Source: an uncultured Acidiphilium sp.
Lineage (GTDB): Bacteria > Bacillota > Clostridia > Christensenellales > Borkfalkiaceae
DNA: 41,708 nt
Reading direction: 5' to 3'
NCBI GenBank assembly: GCA_902495325.1
Contig: CABUWK010000016.1
Coordinates: forward strand, 1 to 41,708
The translations under genes were made by a program, and so were the position numbers. Below are positions 26,845 through 33,987 of the stretch, one piece after another. The notes under the pieces were generated by a model. It searched no databases. It was not told the DNA's origin and worked only from the letters and a program-made list of their open reading frames with translations. The first letter of the stretch is position 1. Every line of letters begins with the position of its first letter.

Positions 26845-26917
26845 CGAATGCTGAGCCTGCGAAAAGCCCCGCTACATACGACAGATGATAACGAGTGCTG
26901 AGCTTACAAAAGCCCCG
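26836..26917. repeat. Imperfect direct repeat spanning the malQ stop codon
   Basis: About 36 bases, GACAGATAACGAATGCTGAG-CTGCGAAAAGCCCCG-like, occur at 26836-26871 and again at 26880-26917 with a 3-base insertion and a few substitutions. The second copy supplies the 5' arm of the terminator. It looks like a local duplication that extended the gene tail. Confidence 0.7.
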
Positions 26918-26950
26918 TTGCCGATCCGGAGGGGATGGCAACGGGGCTTT
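26908..26950. terminator. Bidirectional terminator between malQ and the opp operon
   Basis: AAAAGCCCCGTTGCC pairs with GGCAACGGGGCTTT, a 14-bp GC-rich stem with A and T runs on the two sides. It can terminate malQ on the plus strand and the DUF3899-like gene on the minus strand. Confidence 0.92.
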
Positions 26951-26979
26951 ATTCCGCCGGGAAAAGGCGGGTGCTTGTT

Positions 26980-27375
26980 TTATGCTGCGCCCGGCAGGAA
27001 GAACAGAAGAGATAAAACGAGAAATCCGCAACCGGTAACGATTGGAAGCGCGAACGGTTTTTTCTTTGCCTGTCTGCGCGTTCGGTATTCGTAAAAAGTT
27101 TCTCTGTTTTTTCTCTTTTTTGCCGGTTGAAAAACGGAAAACACGCTTTTTACCCCGTAGGCGAGCATGTCGAACGTGCCGCCGTTGCCCGCGAAAAGGA
27201 GCAGCCCGAACCCGATGAGACAGACGGAAGCGACAAAGCAACCGTCCGACGCCGTTTTGCGGATCTCCGGGATCTCGCCTGCCGTGAACAGTCCTCTTGT
27301 CGCGGCGACGGCGAAGGCGACGATAAGCCCCGCGGAAAAATATGCGGCGATTCTGATGATCTTCTTTTTGTTCAT
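26980..27375 (-). CDS. Small membrane protein, DUF3899-like
   Basis: A 131-residue protein with three predicted membrane helices: residues about 7-26 (IIRIAAYFSAGLIVAFAVAA), 44-62 (DGCFVASVCLIGFGLLLFA) and the C-terminal FALPIVTGCGFLVLSLLFFL. Between the second and third lie GGTFDMLAYGVKSVFSVF and a very basic cytoplasmic loop (KKRKNRETFYEYRTRRQAKKK). The GxFD...YG pattern is like the uncharacterised DUF3899 family of Firmicutes. AAAGGAG precedes the ATG. It is the last gene of the opp operon, 76 bases behind oppF, so a role linked to the transporter is possible but unproven. Confidence 0.7.
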   Translation of the reverse strand: MNKKKIIRIAAYFSAGLIVAFAVAATRGLFTAGEIPEIRKTASDGCFVASVCLIGFGLLLFAGNGGTFDMLAYGVKSVFSVFQPAKKRKNRETFYEYRTRRQAKKKPFALPIVTGCGFLVLSLLFFLPGAA

Positions 27376-27451
27376 GATCGGTCTCTCCTTTAAAAAGTTT
27401 GCGTATAAGCCGTTTATCGGCTTTTTATTTTGGTTTTACATGCGGGGCGGA

Positions 27452-29161
27452 TCAGATCCCGGCTCCGAGTTCTTTGCGGTAGCGAAGAAATTCTTCTTCG
27501 TTGCAGCTGACGAAATGTCCGGGAGAGATCTCCCGCATGGTCGGCTTGTGTACGGAATAGTCATGTTCGGCAAGGGGATTGTATACGAAACGTTTTCTCT
27601 TTTTCTCGTATTCGGGATCGGGCAGCGGGATTGCGGAGAGAAGGGATTTCGTGTACGGGTGTAACGGATGGGCGAATAATTCGTCGGAAGAGGCGAGCTC
27701 GACCATTTTGCCGAAATACATCACGCCGATGCGGTCGGAGAAATATTTCACGACGGAAAGATCGTGCGCGATGAACAAAACGGTAAGCCCGAGTTTCGCG
27801 CGCAGGTCGTTGAGCAGGTTGATCACCTGCGCCTGAACGGAAACGTCGAGGGCGGAAACGGGTTCGTCCGCGATGATGAGATCGGGATTCATGATCATCG
27901 AACGCGCCACGCCGATGCGCTGCCGCTGTCCGCCGGAAAATTCGTGCGGATATCTTCCCGCGTGTTCGGGTACGAGTCCTACGAGTTCGAGCATTTTGTA
28001 AACCTGATCGTCGATATAAGCTTTGTCTTTCACCCCTTCGATCTCAAGCCCTTCAGCGATGATGTCGCGCACGGTCATGCGGGGGTTCAGCGAGGCGATC
28101 GGATCCTGAAAGATCATCTGGATCCTCGTGACGAGCCTTGCGGGGTTATATTTTTCCCGCATGATAAGGGCGATAACGACGGCAGATATCAGGCATACGA
28201 AAAAGAAGATCAAGGAAACTTTCGCACCCGTTGCCTGCGGTTTTTTCGCAACGAGCACCGCATTCCCGTTTTCGTAATACAGATAAACGGTCAGACGTAC
28301 CGTGCGTTCTTCCGTGGAAACGCCGAGGTCGGGATCGTAATAACGAAGAACGTAGTCGTGATCGACGGGGTTTCCTTTTTCGTCGTTCACGGAGTAAGTG
28401 ACGTCCGTTGTGCCCGCTTCGGCGTCGACCGCTTTCACGATCGCCTGTTTTCTCTCGATGTCGCCGTAACGGTTATGAAAAGAGGAAAAAGAAACGATCG
28501 ACGTGAGAAGAAAAACGCATGCGAGCGCGGCGAGCAGCAGGCTTGCTATGACGAAAACTTTTTTCGGCGTTTTCGGCAGGGTTTTCAGTACGGCGAATTT
28601 CTTTTTGTCGTCTTCGGAAAGAGCTTCTTCGCAGCCCGCCGTTTTCACGGCTTCGGCATATTCCTCTTTCAGTTTCGCAAGATATTTCTTTTCGCAGTGT
28701 TTGTGATCGCTTTTCGCTCTTCCGATCTCTTCTTTCTGTTTCGCGATCGTCTGCCTTTTTTCCTCTGCGGCGTCCGCGAGAAGTTTTGCGTATTTTTCGC
28801 GGATTTCCTTCGTGCGGTCGGGGTGACCGGCAAGTTCCTTTTTCTTTTCCGCCGACAGTTCTTTTCTGCGCTCCGAAAAAGCCGATTTCGCTTTTCCGAT
28901 CTCCTCTTCGTAAGAGCGCGTGCCCGCGCAGATCCTCTGACCTTTGAAAAAGACGCTTCCCGAGGTGATGTCGTAAAGCTTGATGATCGAGCGCCCGGTT
29001 GTCGTTTTGCCGCAACCGGATTCGCCCACGAGACCGAAAACTTCGCCTTTGTATACGTCGAAACTGACGTCGTCTACCGCTTTGATCTCTTTTCCTCCGC
29101 CCGCTTTGAAGTATTGGCGGAGATTTTTTACGCTGAGCAGTATTTCTTTTTTATCGGGCAT
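27452..29161 (-). CDS. oppF: OppF-like peptide ABC transporter ATPase with membrane-spanning insertion
   Basis: Second ATPase of the Opp-type importer, 569 residues instead of the usual ~320-330. Nucleotide-binding motifs are intact: Walker A GESGCGKTT (46-54), Q-loop FQDPIASLNPRM (351-362), signature FSGGQRQR (408-415), Walker B LIIADEP (428-434) and switch H466. Between the strand ending near residue 80 and the Q-loop lies a foreign ~265-residue block. It comprises a charged, coiled-coil-like stretch (81-198), a membrane helix (about 201-224), a beta-rich ~85-residue domain resembling DUF3592 (about 228-308), and a second membrane helix (about 315-335). Flanking charges follow the positive-inside rule, so both halves of the ATPase stay cytoplasmic. 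The C-terminal Cys motif is mostly lost; only C553 remains. It overlaps oppD by 11 bases. Confidence 0.9.
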   Translation of the reverse strand: MPDKKEILLSVKNLRQYFKAGGGKEIKAVDDVSFDVYKGEVFGLVGESGCGKTTTGRSIIKLYDITSGSVFFKGQRICAGTRSYEEEIGKAKSAFSERRKELSAEKKKELAGHPDRTKEIREKYAKLLADAAEEKRQTIAKQKEEIGRAKSDHKHCEKKYLAKLKEEYAEAVKTAGCEEALSEDDKKKFAVLKTLPKTPKKVFVIASLLLAALACVFLLTSIVSFSSFHNRYGDIERKQAIVKAVDAEAGTTDVTYSVNDEKGNPVDHDYVLRYYDPDLGVSTEERTVRLTVYLYYENGNAVLVAKKPQATGAKVSLIFFFVCLISAVVIALIMREKYNPARLVTRIQMIFQDPIASLNPRMTVRDIIAEGLEIEGVKDKAYIDDQVYKMLELVGLVPEHAGRYPHEFSGGQRQRIGVARSMIMNPDLIIADEPVSALDVSVQAQVINLLNDLRAKLGLTVLFIAHDLSVVKYFSDRIGVMYFGKMVELASSDELFAHPLHPYTKSLLSAIPLPDPEYEKKRKRFVYNPLAEHDYSVHKPTMREISPGHFVSCNEEEFLRYRKELGAGI

Positions 29162-31331
29162 ATCCTTTTTCCTCCGCTTCTTTCATCCGGCGAATCCTTT
29201 CCGTCACCGCGGCGGGCGGGTCGACTTTCGGCGCTTTCGGGTGCAACAGCCAGGTTGCCGCAAAATGGGTGTCCGAAACGGGAAACATCGGCGGCTGACG
29301 TTCGAAATCGATCGCGAGCGCGTATTTGTTCCTTTCGGCGAAAGCGTCTCCCTTCGGCGGGTAGATCATGTTCGGCGGGGTGCCGGGAATGGCTTCCAGA
29401 CGTTCTTTCGTGTCGAGATCGGGCATGGATGAGAGCAATGCCCACGTATAGGGGTGGGCGGGAGAGTAAAAAATATCTTTTGCGGTGCCGATCTCGCAGA
29501 TTTTTCCCGCATACATCACGGCTACGCGGTCGGCAACGTTCGCCACGACGCCGAGGTCGTGCGTGATGAAGATGACGGAAAGCTGTCTTTCCTTTTTTAC
29601 TTTGTCGATCAGTTCGAGGATCTGCGACTGTATGGTCACGTCGAGCGCGGTGGTCGGTTCGTCGCAGATGAGAATGTCCGGGTTGGCGGAAAGGGCGATC
29701 GCGATGACGATCCTCTGCCGCATGCCGCCCGAAAATTCGAACGGGTACTGGCGGAAACGCCTGCGGGGATCGGGGATCCCCACTTCGTCCAGCAGTTTCA
29801 GCGCGCGGTATTTCGCGCTTTTTTTCGTTACCTTATACGCCACGCCGGACGCCTTTTCTTTCAGATAATCGATCACGGCGACCGTCTTTTCGTCGTAATC
29901 CGCGCCTGCGCTTTCCGCGATGTCCTTCTGAAATTTTTCTTTCATGCGAAGGATGAGGGAAATCACGTCTTCCTTGGCTTCCTTAAGATCGGTCAGCGTT
30001 TTATCGGCAACGCGGTAATCGGGAGACTGACCGCGCGCGACCTTTTTGTCGTACGCCTTCTTTTCTTTTGCGTATCGCTTCTCTTCGGCTTTGTTGCGTT
30101 TCACGCCGGAAATGCACACGTCGTAAGCCGATCGCGCGCTCGAAGCGAAAGTGTGGGAAAGGTTGTCTTTTACCGTGTCGAGAGGGTCGATCGCCTTTTC
30201 CACGCTTTCCGCAACCTTTTTCAGAATTTCCGCGCCCTTCTTTTCGTCTACGTCGCCTTCGAAATAGGAAACGGCGTTTTCCATAAGGGGGATCGCTTCT
30301 TTTTTTGCCGAAAGCGAACGCGTTGCCGAATATTCGATGCCGAGCTTCGCCGATGCGATGAAATCGAGCATGAAATCGTCGTCGAGATACTTTCTCAGGA
30401 ATTTGTTCAGCTCCGGAACCGGAAGATCGGGCAGGGGGTCTTTCGCGAACGTAAGGTAATATCCCATGGCGAAAAAGTTCGGCATATCAAACTTAACGGC
30501 TTCTTCAAGGATCTCTTTGATTTTCTTTAAAGTGGCTGCATAAGCCGATAAATCACGATTTTTTATTTTTCTGCTCCTCTTTTCCTCTCCGATGAGATCT
30601 TCGAGCAAAGAGGAAAGTTTTTCTTTCTTTTCGTGTACGACGTACCGGGAAATGCTTTTCCCGGCAAGCCTTACGATCTCCGCGTGTTCCGCCGGAAGGT
30701 CGGAAACGGCGTTCTTTTCGATTTCGAACAGAAGGTTGCCGATCTCCGAAAGCGCGTCTTCCGCGCTTTCTTTTGCCAGGTTGTAAGCGTTCTGCAATTC
30801 GAGGTGCTTATATTCGAAGGTGTCGAACTTTTTGCATTTTTCGGCGTTGCGCCTGCGGATCTCCGGATCGGTTTTTCCGCCCGTCGCTTCGTCCGTGCAG
30901 TCGTTTAAGGCGGCGAGCGTGCGGTTGAACGCCTTGCGGGATTCCTTGCGGTTCAATTTGCCCTTGATCAGCATGGCTTCCGTCATTTGTCTGCCGACCC
31001 GCATGATCGGGTTCAGGGAAGACAAAGGATCCTGGAAGATCATGGCGATTTTGTCTCCGCGGACGGAATGGAATCCCTCTTCGGTCAGTTTCGTGAGATC
31101 CTGCCCGTCGTAAATGATCTCTCCGCCTTCTTTGATCGCGTTCCCCGCGAGAATGCCGAGCACGGCTTTCGTCGTGACCGATTTCCCGGAGCCCGATTCG
31201 CCCACGATCGCGAGCGTTTCGCCCTTATAAAGGTTGAAATCGATCCCTCTTACCGCCTGTACTTTGCCGTTTTCCGTGCGGAAAGAGATTTTCAGGTTTT
31301 TGACGGACAGTTTGATTTCTTTACCTTTCAT
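29151..31331 (-). CDS. oppD: OppD-like peptide ABC transporter ATPase with large helical insertion
   Basis: First ATPase of the Opp-type importer, 726 residues against about 330-360 normally. Walker A GESGSGKS (44-51), Q-loop FQDPLSSLNP (99-108), signature FSGGMRQR (533-540), Walker B ILICDEP (553-559) and H591 are intact. About 380 residues (roughly 128-508) are inserted in the helical subdomain between Q-loop and signature. They are Lys/Glu-rich and helix-prone, without a membrane segment. The C-terminal Opp/Dpp domain is recognisable (IPGTPPNMIYPPKG), but the four cysteines that hold a [4Fe-4S] cluster in classical members are replaced (GD for GC, RN for RC, and so on). GGAGG precedes the ATG, four bases after oppC. 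Confidence 0.9.
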   Translation of the reverse strand: MKGKEIKLSVKNLKISFRTENGKVQAVRGIDFNLYKGETLAIVGESGSGKSVTTKAVLGILAGNAIKEGGEIIYDGQDLTKLTEEGFHSVRGDKIAMIFQDPLSSLNPIMRVGRQMTEAMLIKGKLNRKESRKAFNRTLAALNDCTDEATGGKTDPEIRRRNAEKCKKFDTFEYKHLELQNAYNLAKESAEDALSEIGNLLFEIEKNAVSDLPAEHAEIVRLAGKSISRYVVHEKKEKLSSLLEDLIGEEKRSRKIKNRDLSAYAATLKKIKEILEEAVKFDMPNFFAMGYYLTFAKDPLPDLPVPELNKFLRKYLDDDFMLDFIASAKLGIEYSATRSLSAKKEAIPLMENAVSYFEGDVDEKKGAEILKKVAESVEKAIDPLDTVKDNLSHTFASSARSAYDVCISGVKRNKAEEKRYAKEKKAYDKKVARGQSPDYRVADKTLTDLKEAKEDVISLILRMKEKFQKDIAESAGADYDEKTVAVIDYLKEKASGVAYKVTKKSAKYRALKLLDEVGIPDPRRRFRQYPFEFSGGMRQRIVIAIALSANPDILICDEPTTALDVTIQSQILELIDKVKKERQLSVIFITHDLGVVANVADRVAVMYAGKICEIGTAKDIFYSPAHPYTWALLSSMPDLDTKERLEAIPGTPPNMIYPPKGDAFAERNKYALAIDFERQPPMFPVSDTHFAATWLLHPKAPKVDPPAAVTERIRRMKEAEEKGYAR

Positions 31332-31335
31332 GGGT

Positions 31336-32913
31336 TTAATCCTCCGTTCCTCTCAGAGAGGGGTTGAATGCGTCTCTTAACCCGTTGCCGAACAAGTTGA
31401 AACTGATCATCAGAAGAGAGATGACGAGCGCGGGAAAGAGAATGATGTGCGGATAAGTGGAAAGGGAACTTCTGCCGTTCGACAGCAGCGTTCCTAAGGT
31501 GGTGAGACCCGTTGCGGGGTCGTCGAGACTGATGATCCCGAGGTAGGAGAGCATGGATTCGGAAAAGACGATCCCCGGGACGGAGAGCGCCATGCTCGTG
31601 ACGAGCGTTCCGAGCGCGTTGGGGTAGATGTGTTTTAAAATGATCCTTCTGTCCCGCGCGCCGAGCGTTCTCGCCGCAAGCACGTATTCCTGCTTTTTAT
31701 AGCGGTAAAACTGCATTCTGACGGTGGAGGCGGTGCCGATCCATCCCGTTAAAACGAATGCGAACAGCAGAGCGGGGATCGCCCCCGTTTTCGCCGCGAG
31801 ATGAAGGTTGAAGAGGATCGCCACGACCATGAAGGGGATCCCGTTCAGAATATCGGAGATCCGTTCCATCACAAGGTCGATCGTTCCGCCGTAATATCCT
31901 TCGATCGCGCCGTAGATCCCGCCGATCAGAAAGTTGATCGCGGCGACGCCGATGCCGAGCAGAAGGGAAAAACGCATGCCGGACGCGATCAGAACCATCA
32001 GATCCTGCCCCGTTCCCGTTGCTCCGAGCACATAGCACGGTTCTTTGCCGTTCAGGTAAATATAATAATCGTAATAGCATACGCGCACGCGGTACAGTCC
32101 GCCCTGAACGATCTCGCCGTAGCGGTAGCGGTTTGCGGCGGAAGGATCGGCGATGCCGGGATCTCCTTCGATGCGAAGGCTGTCGTACGCGTCGTCTCCG
32201 CTCGTTTTGTAAAGGGGAATGAAATTCCCGTTTTCGTCCCGCAGGGCTTCGCCTTTCGTGTTCGTCGCATACCAGTAGTTGGCGTCCGTCGCGTCGTACA
32301 TCTTATTGCCGGAACCGGTGGTCGAGGTGTTCTGAACGGGGTAGATCACCTGTTTTCCCGTTTCGAGCTGCCATGCTTGCAGGGCGAGGTAATCTTCTTT
32401 GGACAGTTCGAGAAATTTATATCCCACGGCGAGATAGCTATCGAGACGGAAGTCGTACATGACGGAAGTTTTTTCTTTGTTCGCCACCACGACGGTCACT
32501 TCGTACGATTTGTAAGTCTTGCGCACGGGGTTTCTGCCGCTTTCCTTTCCCATCGCTTCGTAATATTCGTAAGTCGCCTTGTTCTGCGTGACCTTTTTCG
32601 TGCCGTTCCAGAAACCGAGGTCGAACTTTGAAGAGAGTTTCGGCAGAACTTTCTGGTAATTGCCGTTCACGTCCGTTGTTTTATAGGAAGAGAGGATCGG
32701 CGCGAATACGGAAAACAGAATGAGAAAAAGGATGATCGCCATCCCCGCGACGGACGATCCGTTTTTTCTGAAACGCCTCCACGCGCCGCGGAAATAACCG
32801 ACGGGGCGGGTGGAAAACTTTTTGTCCCGATAGATGTCGTTTCGTTCGGCAAATGCGAAAGAAGAATCCGGGATATCGGCGTATAAGTCGTTTATCTTAT
32901 GATTATCGTTCAT
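31336..32913 (-). CDS. oppC: OppC-like permease with exoplasmic insertion
   Basis: Membrane subunit of the importer, 525 residues against ~300. A cytoplasmic N-terminus leads to membrane helix 1 (about 54-75, SVAGMAIILFLILFSVFAP). About 215 extra residues follow (roughly 80-292), rich in Tyr, Thr and Asn, predicted outside the cell. The protein then returns to the family pattern at YVLGATGTGQDLMVLIASG, the equivalent of the usual LGTDxxGRD segment, followed by five further helices. The EAA loop is seen as AARTLGARDRRIILKHIYPNA. The C-terminus FNLFGNGLRDAFNP is typical. The gene begins two bases after the oppB stop. The extra domain could contact OppA or the exposed OppF domain (inference). 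Confidence 0.92.
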   Translation of the reverse strand: MNDNHKINDLYADIPDSSFAFAERNDIYRDKKFSTRPVGYFRGAWRRFRKNGSSVAGMAIILFLILFSVFAPILSSYKTTDVNGNYQKVLPKLSSKFDLGFWNGTKKVTQNKATYEYYEAMGKESGRNPVRKTYKSYEVTVVVANKEKTSVMYDFRLDSYLAVGYKFLELSKEDYLALQAWQLETGKQVIYPVQNTSTTGSGNKMYDATDANYWYATNTKGEALRDENGNFIPLYKTSGDDAYDSLRIEGDPGIADPSAANRYRYGEIVQGGLYRVRVCYYDYYIYLNGKEPCYVLGATGTGQDLMVLIASGMRFSLLLGIGVAAINFLIGGIYGAIEGYYGGTIDLVMERISDILNGIPFMVVAILFNLHLAAKTGAIPALLFAFVLTGWIGTASTVRMQFYRYKKQEYVLAARTLGARDRRIILKHIYPNALGTLVTSMALSVPGIVFSESMLSYLGIISLDDPATGLTTLGTLLSNGRSSLSTYPHIILFPALVISLLMISFNLFGNGLRDAFNPSLRGTED

Positions 32914-32914
32914 A

Positions 32915-33865
32915 TTACTTCACCCCCATACGGATGCGGGGATCGATGAAACCGTAGCTTAAATCGATGATGATGCCCGCGCTCAGCCCGATTGCCGTGT
33001 AAAAGGCGGATATTGCCATGAAGAAGTTGTAGTCGAGCGAATTGACGGATTGCACGTATAAAGCGCCGATCCCCGGGATGCTGAAAATGGATTCGATGAC
33101 GAGCGAACCGGAAAGAATTCCGATGAATTCCCCGAGGATCATCGGGAAAATGGGTACCATGGAATTGCGGAGAGCGTGTCTGAGCGTAGCCTGCCTTCTC
33201 GTAAGTCCTTTCGTTCTCGCAAGGAGCATGAATTCGCTCGTCAGAACTTCGGAGAGCTCCGCCCGCGTGTAGCGGGTCAGTTGGGCGATCGTGCCGAAAG
33301 CCAGGGAAATGACGGCGGGCATCAGCGACCATATCATGACCGGGTTCGTCCAGCCGAGCCCTTTTTCGGCGAACATGGGGAACCATTGCAGTTTGTAACA
33401 AAAAAGATATTGCACCAGAAACGCATACACGAACGAGGGAACGGAAATGAAAAGCATGACCACGACGGAAACGACGTGATCCTGCCACTTGTTCTTTTTG
33501 ACGGCGGCGAAGATGCCGAGCAGAAGCCCCGCGGGAATGCTGATCAGAAGGGAATACAGATTCACCGCGATCGTCGCGGGGAGTTTTTCCCCGATCACTT
33601 CCGTCACGTCCTGCACGGGATACATGTTTTCGCCCATGCCCCAGTCAAAACGGGTGAAGATGCGCTTCCAGAACAAGAAAAATTGTTCGATAAGCGGCTT
33701 ATTGTAGCCCATTGCCTCTCGTCTTGCCTCTACGAGTTTCACCGTCGCATCGCTTCCGCTGATCGGCGGAAGGGGTAAAAGTTTGATGAATACGAAGCAT
33801 AAAGACAGAATGACGAAGAGGGTCAGAAGCATCAGTACGATACGTTTGATCACATATCTGAACAT
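32915..33865 (-). CDS. oppB: OppB-like peptide permease
   Basis: Partner permease, 316 residues, the normal size for the family. It starts MFRYVIKRIVLMLLTLFVI with the first membrane helix. An exoplasmic segment follows (GYNKPLIEQFFLFWKRIFTRFDWGMG), then LPATIAVNLYSLLISIPAG and five more helices. The EAA loop is AELSEVLTSEFMLLARTKGLTRRQATLRHALRN in pattern, and the end (LSYGFIDPRIRMG) is diagnostic of OppB/DppB. AAGGAGGA precedes the ATG. Unlike all its partners it shows no insertion. Confidence 0.95.
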   Translation of the reverse strand: MFRYVIKRIVLMLLTLFVILSLCFVFIKLLPLPPISGSDATVKLVEARREAMGYNKPLIEQFFLFWKRIFTRFDWGMGENMYPVQDVTEVIGEKLPATIAVNLYSLLISIPAGLLLGIFAAVKKNKWQDHVVSVVVMLFISVPSFVYAFLVQYLFCYKLQWFPMFAEKGLGWTNPVMIWSLMPAVISLAFGTIAQLTRYTRAELSEVLTSEFMLLARTKGLTRRQATLRHALRNSMVPIFPMILGEFIGILSGSLVIESIFSIPGIGALYVQSVNSLDYNFFMAISAFYTAIGLSAGIIIDLSYGFIDPRIRMGVK

Positions 33866-33918
33866 GAGAGTTCCTCCTTGGTTTTCGCTTCCGGAGAAAA
33901 CGTCCGGTTTGCGGAAGA

Positions 33919-33943
33919 CCGCCCGGGGAAGATTCCCGGGCGG
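33919..33943 (-). other. GC-rich hairpin between oppA and oppB
   Basis: CCGCCCGGG (33919-33927) pairs perfectly with CCCGGGCGG (33935-33943) around a 7-base loop, without a following U-run. In the 122-base gap after oppA it is well placed to protect the oppA message or reduce read-through, giving more binding protein than permease. Confidence 0.6.
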
Positions 33944-33987
33944 CGTGCCGGCAAAGCGTTATTCTCAGCCGGCATTCCCGCGTACGG

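Noticed and set aside
27764..29566. Long plus-strand frame opposite oppF and the end of oppD
   Set aside because: Phe/Arg-rich shadow of Lys/Glu-rich minus-strand genes; no start signal or family motif.
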